Origin: DASQZK01 sp963732905
GTDB taxonomy: Bacteria > Bacteroidota > Bacteroidia > Bacteroidales > GCA-2748055
NCBI GenBank assembly: GCA_963732905.1
Contig: CAVTBM010000008.1
Span: 620,001 to 684,000 of the forward strand
Direction: 5' to 3'
DNA: 64,000 nt
Below, piece after piece: positions 42,301-50,685 of this stretch (position 1 is the first letter of the stretch; each line of letters opens with the position of its first letter). Below the pieces are notes generated by a model. That model was given only the letters and a program-made list of their open reading frames with translations, made no database searches and had not been told where the DNA came from. The translations under genes and the position numbers were made by a program.

Positions 42301-43229
42301 GGCATCCTGTTGAACTGGTGAAACAGGATTTCATCACTTTTAACATCGATCACGTTCAGCAGGGCCTTGGAACAGCCACATGTGGCCCTTCATGCTTTCC
42401 TCCTTATGTCGTCCAGGTCAGGAACATGAAGTTCACCATTAGAATGAAACCTTTTGTATCCTATCCCGATGTTCAGGATGCCTATGCACAAAGATCTCCT
42501 CTTGTGCCGGTCAGGTTCAGCCCCACACCAACCCTGTCAGGTGATCACTATTTCAATACATCCCTGAAGGCTGTCCTTACAGTCGACAATAATGCATTGA
42601 TCCGCTATACAATGGACGGAAGTATCCCGGATGATCACAGTTTACTTTATTCTTCTCCGGTCACGATAAGCCAGAGTTCGGTGATGATCGCCAAATCCTT
42701 TGCCGGCGACCGTACCAATGCGCTGAACAATGTTATGGAAAAGTTTGCGAAAACCCCCATTTCCAATCCCGGCTTTACAGGCTCACAGCCACCTGCCGGA
42801 TTCCCTTCTTCACCCTGGATCCTCTTCGATGGGAAGGAAGGCCAGGTTGGTGACATTTATAAGAACTGGATCGTATTCAGGGACGGGGATATGGCTCTTA
42901 AAATGGATTACAAGTCAGAAAAACCGGTCAGTCATATACGACTGCGTTTTCTACAGGATTTCTGGTGGAGTGTTTATTTTCCTGAAAAGATCAACGTGGA
43001 ATTCGTCTATCCCGACGGCACCCAAAAAACCGTTTGGACCAGGACATGGACGACACAGGATATTCTGAATGCCGGTTCCTATTATGTTAAAAACTATGAT
43101 ATAGAACCGGATTCGGGCATACCCTCGCAGATTATAATCTCGGCCACGTATCTGAAGGATTTGCCTGAAAATATGGCCAACAAACCCCAGCATGTACTAA
43201 TGATGACTGATGAAATGATCATTAGATAG
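39357..43229 (+). CDS. GH2 beta-galactosidase with C-terminal accessory domains
   Basis: 1290 aa exported enzyme from ATG 39357 (signal peptide MTKLYTVLLALIISCPVFSQ); the frame opens earlier at a TTG. LacZ-type domains in order: sugar-binding jelly roll, Ig-like, catalytic barrel with NRHEIWPTTGR, acid/base Glu 471 in SLGNENGFG and nucleophile Glu 541 in LCEYAHAMGNS, then domains 4 and 5 (Bgal_small, WYGRGPQESYPDR). Beyond the LacZ core is a chitobiase-type C-terminal domain (IRYTMDGSIPDDHSLLY) and a last sandwich of carbohydrate-binding type. Removes terminal beta-galactose from oligosaccharides in the periplasm or on the surface. Part of the 35-50 kb run. Confidence 0.93.
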   Translation: MTKLYTVLLALIISCPVFSQHKDWEDEQVIGYNKEKPHATYIPYQDRQSALTFQREGSAYYRSLNGTWKFRWVPDDDKRPSDFYLPGFDASGWDTIPIPSNWQMLGYGIPIYTNVTHPFPADPPMIKRDNPVGSYIREFEVPASWTNKQVFIHFDGVQSAFYIWVNGQLVGYSQGSMTPAEFNLSRFLKQGKNKLAVQVFRWSDGSYLEDQDFWRLSGIYRDVYLFATPSLQIRDFSVETPLTDNYTNARLKVDLRITNHDYSLSIPQTIIFTLLDNQDREVFSRTEKFIQQIAYNQETGLSLEVNIDHPLLWSAEKPNLYRLVIEMKDKPDHTAEVISTRVGFRNVELKGGNLLVNGRPVYLKGTNRHEIWPTTGRVLTREIMKKDIFLMKQNNVNAVRTSHYPNNPLWYELCDIYGIYLWDEANVESHGTRPRLPMDPAWRSAFVDRAVSMEERDKNHPSVIVWSLGNENGFGQNIQAEADTLRLLDPSRLIHYEDRNDRTAQSRPPSYFDIISNMYSTPAEMLQLTEEDTTRPVILCEYAHAMGNSVGGLKDYWDMIYSHKRMQGAFVWDWVDQGLEKTTPDGRKYWAYGGDFGDTPNDNSFCINGLIYPDRTTKPQLAEVRRQYQNVRFDLHDLNPLEVKIRNDFFFTNLDEFEFSWSVLRNGEIIKSGPAEVLTLSPQQDTVISIPFTATTAGPAEEYLLNLSFSLRKDQPWAKKGYTVAEIQFPVNTNQSTFAVRETKKDPGLKLEEKGNTVTIAGKKFSLEFNKKQGILTTWEINGEPLLLKGPELNFWRPPTENDYNDWNGYKAWKNSGLDSLEKIIGTTIVKQIQKNLVEVGFEVIYRYHGEIRIQAYQQYLVYGNGEVALTSWIRPTPEIQAFAKVGLQMELTAPFEHVSWYGRGPQESYPDRQSSADAGVYSMSVDSLWENYIVPEENGNRSGVRWMTIADNKDHGLFVTGDSLFNFSAYHYTDRNIEDARHPVELVKQDFITFNIDHVQQGLGTATCGPSCFPPYVVQVRNMKFTIRMKPFVSYPDVQDAYAQRSPLVPVRFSPTPTLSGDHYFNTSLKAVLTVDNNALIRYTMDGSIPDDHSLLYSSPVTISQSSVMIAKSFAGDRTNALNNVMEKFAKTPISNPGFTGSQPPAGFPSSPWILFDGKEGQVGDIYKNWIVFRDGDMALKMDYKSEKPVSHIRLRFLQDFWWSVYFPEKINVEFVYPDGTQKTVWTRTWTTQDILNAGSYYVKNYDIEPDSGIPSQIIISATYLKDLPENMANKPQHVLMMTDEMIIR

Positions 43230-43293
43230 TAAAACGGAGAATTCCGATATCATGCCTTATGGCCTGAAAAACATTAAATAATCAGCATTAGCA

Positions 43294-45984
43294 ATGAAAA
43301 GAAGAGATTTTCTTACCAGTGTAGCGCTCGGAGCAGCAGCTGGAAGCATAGTAACCCTGCCGGGATGCCTTCCTCACGAGAAAACAAACCACGAACAGGA
43401 TGAAGATACCTCCGGGAAAGCAGCCCTGAAAGAAACCTATTCAGGTTCTCAAAGGATTAGAAGCGGCATTGCTCTCGGGGGAATAGGTACTGGTTCAATT
43501 GAGCTGAGAAAGGACGGGCAGTTTTACAACTGGAACATCATGAATAATTTCCCGTTCGGTGCCGGACCGGTTTTTACCATTCCCACGTTCCCGAGGGACG
43601 GATGGGAAGATTCCCTCCTGTTTTTCCTTCTTCGTTACCAGGTGGAAGGTGAAGATCCCAGGATCAAACTCCTGCAAATCAACAATGGTCTTAACCAGGG
43701 TGCCATGGACAGTATTGAATATTACTTCCCGTGGATGTCTCCCGTCAGTGACATTGAATACAGGGGACGATTCCCGTTTATAAATATGAAATTCTCCGAT
43801 TCCGACATGCCTTTCGTTGTGGAAATGGAAGCATTCAGTCCGTTTATCCCGCATGATGTAAAAAATTCATCGTTACCCGGAGTATATTTTAATTTTAAAG
43901 TGATCTCAACCGGATCTAAGCCGGCCGATGTCATGTTGCTGGGCAGTATGAGGAACCTGGTGAGTTATGATACGTACGACAAATACTTTACCTCGTTTCA
44001 GAAAGAAGGTCCGGGATTTAAATATTACGACATGTCGGCAGGTGGCGTTGACGAAACTGCCAGTGCCTTTGGTCACATGGGTATGGCATCGCTATCGGAT
44101 GATACAACATGGTACCTTGGATGGGAACATCGTCATCCCTATTATGAAAAATTGCTTGTGGACAAGGAGCTTGCCAATATCGACGATACGGAAAACCGCA
44201 ACCACACGGATAAGGCAACGGGCAGGAAGGTCGCCGGCAAACAATCCGGTACCGAGGACCAGAGAGCATTCAGTTCCATCGCACTGACCCGGCGACTCGA
44301 ACCCGGCGGGCAAATGGATCATTCCTTTATCATGACCTGGTATTTTCCGAACAACTACGGTTCCTTCATAGGAGGGTCAAAACACGAACCCTGTCTCCCA
44401 TACCAGATTAACCAGGTGATCACGACTAACCAGGAACATTATTATCAGAACTATTTTAATTCATCGGAGGAAGTAGCTGAATATATGTCTATTAATAAGG
44501 ATGATCTGACCCTTCGCTGCAAGGCCTTTACCGATCATTTTTATGCCAGTGATGCTGATCCGTTTATCCTGGACCAGATCAACTCCCAGCTGAATACCTT
44601 CATTACTTCATCGAGGCTGACCAAAGACGGGACCTTTGCCATCAGGGAAGGCATGACCCCGGATAAAAGCTGGGGGCCTATGGCCACCACCGATGTAAGT
44701 CTTTATGGTGACCTGCCGGTGTTGTTTCTTTTCCCCGAACTGCAGAAATCGACCATGCGGGCACATAAAAATGTTCAGACCGAAAAAGGGGAGATTGCTC
44801 ATGGACTGGGACTGGACCTTACGAAAACCGAGAACGGGACCTGGGGTGTCTATAACCGAATTGACCTCCCGGGCCAGTTCGTACAGATGACACTTCGCGA
44901 TTTCTTTTACACGAATGACCGGGCATATCTTGAAGACATGTGGCCGGCGGTTAAAAAGGCCATCAACTATATCCTCGAATACCGCGACGATGACGGGAAC
45001 CAGATGCCTTATATGAAGGGTATTGAGAGCAGTTACGACAACTTCCCGATGTACGGTATGGCAGCATACATTCAGTCGCAGTGGCTGTGCGCTATCGCTA
45101 GCGCCATCAAAGCCGCTGAAGTGCTTGGTGATCACGAGGCTCTGAATCTATATTCCGGGATCCTGAAAAAAGGCTCCGAACTCATGGAAGAGAAACTCTG
45201 GAATGGCGAATATTACCGTTTATACAATGACGAAGGCGGAACTGCGAAAGGTGACAAATCTGAAGGTTGTCTCACCGATCAGATCATCGGGCAATGGGTG
45301 GCCCATCTCACCGGCCTCGGATATCTTTTCAAAGAAGAACATGTAAAAAGCGCACTTAAGAAGGTTCTGGACTTTTCCTACAAACCTGATTTTGGTCTGA
45401 GGAATTGCACGTGGCCCGAATATCCCGACCGTTTCCCCATCGAAAAAAGTGACCTTTGGGTGGACCAGGCTAACACTACCTGGTCTGGTGTTGAACTGGC
45501 TTTTGCTTCATTCCTGATCTATGAAGGTTTTTACAAGGAAGGCCTTGAAGTGGCGAAAACCGTGAACACCAGGTATCGAAAGGCCAGCCTTTACTGGGAC
45601 CACCAGGAATTCGGCGGACATTACTACCGGCCCATGTCTGCCTGGGGCATTGTCAATGCTTTGCTGGGCATGTCGGTGAACCAGGATGAATATACCTTCA
45701 GTCCGAAGATCCCGAAAAAAACGTTCAGGTTATTCTTCTCAACAGCCAAAGGCACATCGCATTATATAAAGGAGGCTGATTATGCCGGCATTGAATCCCT
45801 TACCGGTGAGCTGACATTTAAGAAGATCACTTTTAATACGCACGGACTTAATGGTAAGGCCTTTAAAGCTGAAGTTCCGGGCAATCGGGCGACGGCTACG
45901 GTAACCACGACGGGCGACAGTATCCTTTTGGAGTTCGACAAACCATTTACCCTTCATGCAGGAGAAACATTGAAAATCAGCTAA
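43294..45984 (+). CDS. GH116 family beta-glycosidase, Tat-exported
   Basis: 896 aa, N-terminus KRRDFLTSVALGAAAGS..LPGC: a twin-arginine signal that ends in a lipobox-like LPGC. The body matches GH116 (GBA2-type): RSGIALGGIGTGSIELRKDG with FYNWNIMNN near the start, FYTNDRAYLEDMWPAVKKAI, and CLTDQIIGQWVAHLTG with Asp 662 at the place of the family's acid/base. GH116 enzymes cut beta-glucosides, beta-xylosides or N-acetylglucosaminides. Sulfatase gene starts 2 bp after its stop, so the two are co-translated. Cofactor-free; acts in the periplasm. Confidence 0.9.
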   Translation: MKRRDFLTSVALGAAAGSIVTLPGCLPHEKTNHEQDEDTSGKAALKETYSGSQRIRSGIALGGIGTGSIELRKDGQFYNWNIMNNFPFGAGPVFTIPTFPRDGWEDSLLFFLLRYQVEGEDPRIKLLQINNGLNQGAMDSIEYYFPWMSPVSDIEYRGRFPFINMKFSDSDMPFVVEMEAFSPFIPHDVKNSSLPGVYFNFKVISTGSKPADVMLLGSMRNLVSYDTYDKYFTSFQKEGPGFKYYDMSAGGVDETASAFGHMGMASLSDDTTWYLGWEHRHPYYEKLLVDKELANIDDTENRNHTDKATGRKVAGKQSGTEDQRAFSSIALTRRLEPGGQMDHSFIMTWYFPNNYGSFIGGSKHEPCLPYQINQVITTNQEHYYQNYFNSSEEVAEYMSINKDDLTLRCKAFTDHFYASDADPFILDQINSQLNTFITSSRLTKDGTFAIREGMTPDKSWGPMATTDVSLYGDLPVLFLFPELQKSTMRAHKNVQTEKGEIAHGLGLDLTKTENGTWGVYNRIDLPGQFVQMTLRDFFYTNDRAYLEDMWPAVKKAINYILEYRDDDGNQMPYMKGIESSYDNFPMYGMAAYIQSQWLCAIASAIKAAEVLGDHEALNLYSGILKKGSELMEEKLWNGEYYRLYNDEGGTAKGDKSEGCLTDQIIGQWVAHLTGLGYLFKEEHVKSALKKVLDFSYKPDFGLRNCTWPEYPDRFPIEKSDLWVDQANTTWSGVELAFASFLIYEGFYKEGLEVAKTVNTRYRKASLYWDHQEFGGHYYRPMSAWGIVNALLGMSVNQDEYTFSPKIPKKTFRLFFSTAKGTSHYIKEADYAGIESLTGELTFKKITFNTHGLNGKAFKAEVPGNRATATVTTTGDSILLEFDKPFTLHAGETLKIS

Positions 45985-45986
45985 AT

Positions 45987-47447
45987 ATGGAGAAAAAAGC
46001 AAACCTCGGAAGGAGAGACTTCCTTAAGACTGCCGGCCTGGGGGGTATCGCCCTGGGATCGGCGGGTAAACTGATTACAGGTGAGAATGCAGAACGATCC
46101 GAAAAAAAGCCGTCGGCAGGAGCCCGTCCAAATATTCTTTATATTCACTCTCATGATACCGGACGGTCCATCGAACCCTTCGGTGTGGATATTCCAACTC
46201 CGAACCTCAGGAAGCTTGCCGACGAGGGCATCCTGTTCCGGCAGTATTATACCACACATCCCACTTCATCGGCCAGCCGTGCCAGTTTGCTTACAGGTAC
46301 TTACCCGCACAACAACGGGATGATCGGACTTGCTCACCGGGGTTTTTCGCTGAAAGACCCGGGGATGCATATCGTAAACACGCTGAAGAAATACGGATAT
46401 ATCACCGCCCTTTCAGGGGTACAGCATGTGATGAGCTGGAAGCCCGGAGACCCCTGGAAGAGAATTGGTTATGATCAGTATGTGGGAGATGCCGATGTGG
46501 CTCATACCAAAGCAGCCGAATGGCTTGATCATGCACCCCAGGAACCATTTTTCCTGTCGGTTGGTTTTGTCCAGACTCATCGTGATTACCCTGAAGAAAG
46601 CTACCGGATCGACGCTTCCAGGCAAAGTACTCCGGGGCCATTTCCCGATGTTCCCCCGGTGCGTAAGGATATGGCTATGTTTGAGGAAAGTGCAAAAATC
46701 CTGGATGACAAAATGGGCACCGTCTTCGCAGCCCTTAAACGGAATAACCTGCTTGAAAATACTCTAATCATCTGCACTACCGACCACGGGATTGCCTTCC
46801 CTGAAATGAAATGCAACCTTTACGACGGTGGTACCGGTATCTTCCTCATCATGCGGGGCCCCGGAGGCTTCAAAGGCGGAAAGGTCATAGACAGCCTCGT
46901 GAGTGTGATCGATGTTTTCCCTACAATATGTGAACTGCTCGATATAGAAAAGCCGGTATGGCTCGAAGGAAAATCAATTATGCCGCTGATCAGGGGGGAG
47001 AAGGATGAGATCAGAGATGCCGTGTATTCGCAGGTGAATTATCATGCATCCTATGAACCTATGCGTTCAGTAAGGACGAAACGCTGGAAATACATCAGGC
47101 GTTATGGAGACAAGAAAACACCCGTTTTACCGAATTGTGATGACGGCCTTACGAAAACCTTCTGGATGGAAAATGGATGGAAGGATCATATTCTGCCAGA
47201 GGAAGAACTTTTCGATATCTACTTTGATCCGCATGAACGAAGAAACCTGGCCGGAGACCCACAGCATAGCGGGATTCTCCTTGAAATGCAACATAAACTC
47301 GCCGAGCAGATGAAAGCATCCGGGGACCCGATGATGAAAGGTTTTATCAAAGCCCCTCCCGATGCCAGGTTAAACGATGCCAATGGAATCTCCCCCAAAG
47401 AGAAAACATCAACAGCAGCAGAGCTATATGACTTTAACAAACCATAA
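45987..47447 (+). CDS. S1 family sulfatase, serine type, Tat-exported
   Basis: 486 aa. Tat signal GRRDFLKTAGLGGIALGSAG, then an S1 sulfatase: PNILYIHSHDTGRS at the metal site and SSASRASLLTG, where Ser 94 takes the place of the Cys/Ser converted to formylglycine and Ala replaces the usual Pro (S-x-A-x-R). Serine-type enzymes need the radical-SAM maturase anSME, not seen in the window. GTYPHNNGMIGLAHRGF after the motif recalls the N-sulfoglucosamine sulfohydrolase (SGSH) branch, as does the second metal site TTDHGIAFPEMKCNLYDGG. It removes sulfate so that the neighbouring GH116, GH2 and GH27 enzymes can act (inference). Confidence 0.9.
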   Translation: MEKKANLGRRDFLKTAGLGGIALGSAGKLITGENAERSEKKPSAGARPNILYIHSHDTGRSIEPFGVDIPTPNLRKLADEGILFRQYYTTHPTSSASRASLLTGTYPHNNGMIGLAHRGFSLKDPGMHIVNTLKKYGYITALSGVQHVMSWKPGDPWKRIGYDQYVGDADVAHTKAAEWLDHAPQEPFFLSVGFVQTHRDYPEESYRIDASRQSTPGPFPDVPPVRKDMAMFEESAKILDDKMGTVFAALKRNNLLENTLIICTTDHGIAFPEMKCNLYDGGTGIFLIMRGPGGFKGGKVIDSLVSVIDVFPTICELLDIEKPVWLEGKSIMPLIRGEKDEIRDAVYSQVNYHASYEPMRSVRTKRWKYIRRYGDKKTPVLPNCDDGLTKTFWMENGWKDHILPEEELFDIYFDPHERRNLAGDPQHSGILLEMQHKLAEQMKASGDPMMKGFIKAPPDARLNDANGISPKEKTSTAAELYDFNKP

Positions 47448-47457
47448 ACCACTGAAC

Positions 47458-49728
47458 ATGAAAAAACTATCCATTCTTTTTACTCTGACAATACTGATGC
47501 TCGTTTCGTGCAGCAAGCCGAAACCCGGATCGGATATCATCAGCCTGACTAACGGCTGGAAATTTATGACGGGGGATGACCTTCAGCGGGCAGAGCCCAA
47601 ATTTGACGACTCATCCTGGAAAACCATGACTGCCGGAAAGCTCTGGGAACAACAGGGCTTTGAAGGTTATGATGGCTACGGGTGGTACAGGATCAAAGTC
47701 TTCATACCGTCGAGCCTGAAGAAAAATGCATATTTTAAAGACAGCCTTCAGTTTAGTATCGGTAAGATTGATGATGATGATGAAACCTTTTTAAATGGCA
47801 AACCACTAGGTTACAATGGAACAACCATCGAAGATCCCAATCGACCGTTTCCTCCCGATTTTCAGGGCACGCACGATACCTACTCTATCTTCAGAAATTA
47901 TGTTATCCCGGCCGATGACCCCAGAATATTGTGGGACCAGAACAACGTGATTGCCGTGAGGGTGAATGATACCGGTGGCGGTGGCGGACTCTACACTCCA
48001 AAACCTTCCATAAGCATGGTTGATCTGAAAGATTATGTCAACTTTGATATTTATTCAGATCCCTTTGAACTCACTTCCAATAATTATTCGAAAAACATCT
48101 TTCTGATCAACCGGCTGAAATCTCAGGATATTTCCGGAAACCTGACAATTAAAGTCAGCGGCCAGTTCAACAACGAGGATGTATACAATATCACTGAATC
48201 GGTAACCATTCCTGCCGGTGCAAAGCTGCCCCAGATGTTCACCTTTGAAGCTCCACAAACCATGAGCTACAAGGTAGAGTATATTTTCAAGGTTAAAAAT
48301 GCCAGGAATATGCTTTACGCTACCCAGTCTGCACCCTATATTCTCACACCCCCTGCACCTGATGAAGCAAGGATCAACGGACCAAAGATCTTTGGCGCCC
48401 GTCCGGGAAGCCCGTTTATGTATACTATTCCTGCTTCCGGTAAACGCCCTATGACCTTTGGGGCTGAGGGCCTTCCGGCAGGCTTAAGCGTTGACCCCGA
48501 GACAGGTATCATAACAGGTAAAGTATACCGTGCCGGCGATTACCCGGTAACCCTTAAAGCCGAAAATGGACTGGGTTCCGATACAAAGGCCTTTACCATC
48601 AGGATCGGTAATACTATTGCCCTTACATCACCAATGGGCTGGAACAGCTGGAATGTCTGGGGACTCTCTGTTGACGACGCTAAAGTGAGGAATGCTGCCG
48701 ATATGATGAAAAAATCGGGACTTGCAAATTATGGCTGGACATATATCAACATCGACGACGGATGGGAATCGGCAGAAAGAAAGTCCGGAGGTGAAATCGG
48801 ATCGAATGAGAAATTCCCTGATATGAAGGCTCTTACAGACTATGTTCACAGCCAGGGTTTAAAAACCGGTATCTACTCCTCCCCTGGTCCTAAAACTTGT
48901 GGCGGCTACCTCGGTAGTTACCAGCATGAATGCCAGGATGCACAGACATGGGCTAAGTGGGGCTTTGATTACATCAAATACGACTGGTGTTCGTACGGCC
49001 AGATCGCCAAAGATAACAGTCTTGAAGAATTGCAAAAACCCTATCTACTCCTGAGAAGCTGCCTCGACAAAATCAACCGCGACATTATCTTCAGCCTTTG
49101 CCAGTATGGCATGGGTGATGTTTGGAAGTGGGGTGCAGAAGTCGGAGGTAACCTCTGGAGAACAACCGGCGACATCACCGACACCTGGGAAAGTATGTCG
49201 GGTATCGGTTTTAATGCCAACAAGTACGCCAAATATGCCCAACCTGGTCACTGGAATGATGTAGATATGATGGTTGTCGGCTGGGTCGGCTGGGGACCAA
49301 GCACCCATCCTACCAGGCTCACCGCTGATGAACAGTATACACATGTCTCCCTTTGGTCATTACTTTCAGCCCCGATGCTCCTGGGTTGCGATCTGACCAA
49401 ACTCGATGACTTCACGCTTAACCTGCTTACGAATGCCGAAGTTTTGGATGTTCATCAGGATATTAAGGGTGAGTCTGCTGACCAGGTATATAACAAGGAT
49501 GATCTTCAGGTATGGACGAAACCACTGGAAGACGGCAGTACGGCAATAGGATTCTTTAACCTGAGTTCTGAACCTAAAACGCTGAGCCTGGCCTTTGATC
49601 AGTTCGGAATGGCCGGAAAATACAAAGTCAGGGATCTCTGGCGCCAGAAAGATCTGGGCGAAATGGAGGGAACGATTAAACTTAATATTCCCATTCATGG
49701 CGTCCTTCTGACCAGATTTTCAAAATAA
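47458..49728 (+). CDS. GH27 alpha-galactosidase lipoprotein
   Basis: 756 aa from ATG 47458: lipoprotein signal MKKLSILFTLTILMLVSCS. The frame opens at 47377 inside the sulfatase gene, but that start would lack a signal. Order: beta-sandwich resembling the GH2/GH35 jelly roll (about 25-185), a second domain, an Ig-like putative He_PIG domain (about 300-385, GAEGLPAGLSVDPETGIITG), and the GH27 barrel (MGWNSWNVWG, NIDDGW) with nucleophile Asp 509 in IKYDWC and acid/base Asp 572 in RTTGDITD. Cuts terminal alpha-galactose. Starts 10 bp after the sulfatase and ends the run. Confidence 0.9.
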   Translation: MKKLSILFTLTILMLVSCSKPKPGSDIISLTNGWKFMTGDDLQRAEPKFDDSSWKTMTAGKLWEQQGFEGYDGYGWYRIKVFIPSSLKKNAYFKDSLQFSIGKIDDDDETFLNGKPLGYNGTTIEDPNRPFPPDFQGTHDTYSIFRNYVIPADDPRILWDQNNVIAVRVNDTGGGGGLYTPKPSISMVDLKDYVNFDIYSDPFELTSNNYSKNIFLINRLKSQDISGNLTIKVSGQFNNEDVYNITESVTIPAGAKLPQMFTFEAPQTMSYKVEYIFKVKNARNMLYATQSAPYILTPPAPDEARINGPKIFGARPGSPFMYTIPASGKRPMTFGAEGLPAGLSVDPETGIITGKVYRAGDYPVTLKAENGLGSDTKAFTIRIGNTIALTSPMGWNSWNVWGLSVDDAKVRNAADMMKKSGLANYGWTYINIDDGWESAERKSGGEIGSNEKFPDMKALTDYVHSQGLKTGIYSSPGPKTCGGYLGSYQHECQDAQTWAKWGFDYIKYDWCSYGQIAKDNSLEELQKPYLLLRSCLDKINRDIIFSLCQYGMGDVWKWGAEVGGNLWRTTGDITDTWESMSGIGFNANKYAKYAQPGHWNDVDMMVVGWVGWGPSTHPTRLTADEQYTHVSLWSLLSAPMLLGCDLTKLDDFTLNLLTNAEVLDVHQDIKGESADQVYNKDDLQVWTKPLEDGSTAIGFFNLSSEPKTLSLAFDQFGMAGKYKVRDLWRQKDLGEMEGTIKLNIPIHGVLLTRFSK

Positions 49729-49790
49729 GGTGGCAGACGTAAATAGGATTATGGAATATATATTTATATAGATCATGATCCTGGTCATTG

Positions 49791-49826
49791 AAACATAGGG
49801 ACGCGATGCATCACGTCCCTATGTTT
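49791..49826. terminator. perfect 13-bp inverted repeat after the CAZyme run
   Basis: AAACATAGGGACG (49791-49803) and CGTCCCTATGTTT (49814-49826) with a 10-base loop. It lies 62 bp after the GH27 stop and could end transcription, but the stem is symmetric, lacks a T tract, and its core AGGGACG..CGTCCCT resembles dispersed palindromic repeats of environmental genomes, so repeat is the alternative. Confidence 0.5.
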
Positions 49827-50003
49827 ATAACCGACGATTTTCATTCAAACCCGGTGTCCTTGTAAAACCATCGGTAATCGTCCGGAAGCGCCGGAAGACG
49901 GCTTAAACAGACTGAAACCACATTTTATTGGCCTGACCCACGTTCATCCAACCATGATGAAAGACAAACAGCCTGAATAAACGAAAGAAAAAGCCGAATT
50001 GTT

Positions 50004-50498
50004 ATGCCAAAGAAAAGCGCAGGCATCCTGTTATACCGATTCCAAAACCACCAACCTGAATTTTTGCTGGTACATCCCGGAGGTCCCTTCTGGGCCAAAA
50101 AGGATAAAGGGGCATGGTCGGTTCCCAAAGGGGAATTCAATGAACCGGAAACGGCTCTTCAGGCTGCGCAGAGAGAATTTTTTGAAGAAACAGGCACAGC
50201 AGTTACCGGTGAATTTATCGATCTGACCTCTGTCAGAATGAAGAGTGGTAAAGTCTTGTATGTCTTTGCCCTGGAGCATGACCTTGATGCTTCAACCATA
50301 AAAAGCAACCCGTTTTCAATGGAATGGCCTCCAAAGTCCGGGAGGATTCAAGAGTTCCCGGAGATTGATATGGGAGCCTGGTTTAATGCTGACACCGCCC
50401 GTGAAAAGATATCCGGATCCCAGGTCAGTTTCATTAACCAGCTCATGGAAAAGTTCTTGCCATGTTCCCATGATGACCTTCGAAATCAGGTCACATGA
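50004..50498 (+). CDS. NUDIX hydrolase
   Basis: 164 aa cytoplasmic. Complete Nudix box G-x5-E-x7-REFFEETG at about 42-64 (GEFNEPETALQAAQREFFEE), preceded by WSVPKG. Family members hydrolyse nucleoside diphosphates linked to another group (X) for house-cleaning. The long WAKKDKGAWSVPKG lead-in and EFPEIDMGAWFN near the end fit the subgroup related to MutT/diadenosine hydrolases. Substrate not predictable. No clear operon partner; TetR gene starts 188 bp later. Confidence 0.9.
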   Translation: MPKKSAGILLYRFQNHQPEFLLVHPGGPFWAKKDKGAWSVPKGEFNEPETALQAAQREFFEETGTAVTGEFIDLTSVRMKSGKVLYVFALEHDLDASTIKSNPFSMEWPPKSGRIQEFPEIDMGAWFNADTAREKISGSQVSFINQLMEKFLPCSHDDLRNQVT

Positions 50499-50625
50499 AA
50501 GAAAAAAAAAGACTCTGAAAGACAGTCATCATCTTAAGTCTGAAAAGTCTTCAAAGAATTAACACAATGTTAAAACAGGAGTAATACAATTTTCAGATAT
50601 TTGCAACGAAAAATTAAAACACTCC

Positions 50626-50653
50626 GGAAACGTTTTTGGGTAAAAATGTTTCC
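50626..50653. promoter_or_regulatory. 28-bp palindrome, candidate TetR operator
   Basis: GGAAAC-G-TTTTT-GGGT-AAAAA-T-GTTTCC: two 12-base arms with one mismatch around a 4-base centre, 18 bases before the -7 box of the TetR gene. Size, symmetry and place fit a TetR-dimer operator overlapping the promoter, hence self-regulation of the regulator and the efflux operon. A factor-independent hairpin is less likely at this place. Confidence 0.6.
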
Positions 50654-50670
50654 ATTTCAGGAAAAGTTAT

Positions 50671-50678
50671 TACTTTTG
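50671..50678 (+). promoter_or_regulatory. -7 promoter element of the TetR/efflux operon
   Basis: TACTTTTG fits TAnnTTTG and ends 7 bases before the ATG at 50686, so transcription would start at or within a base or two of the start codon, giving a leaderless message (or use of the Met codon at 50695). Confidence 0.5.
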
Positions 50679-50685
50679 TGCCCTG

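Noticed and set aside
35226..49728. Complete polysaccharide utilisation locus
   Set aside because: No SusC/SusD-type pair or regulator is present in the window, so only a CAZyme run can be supported.
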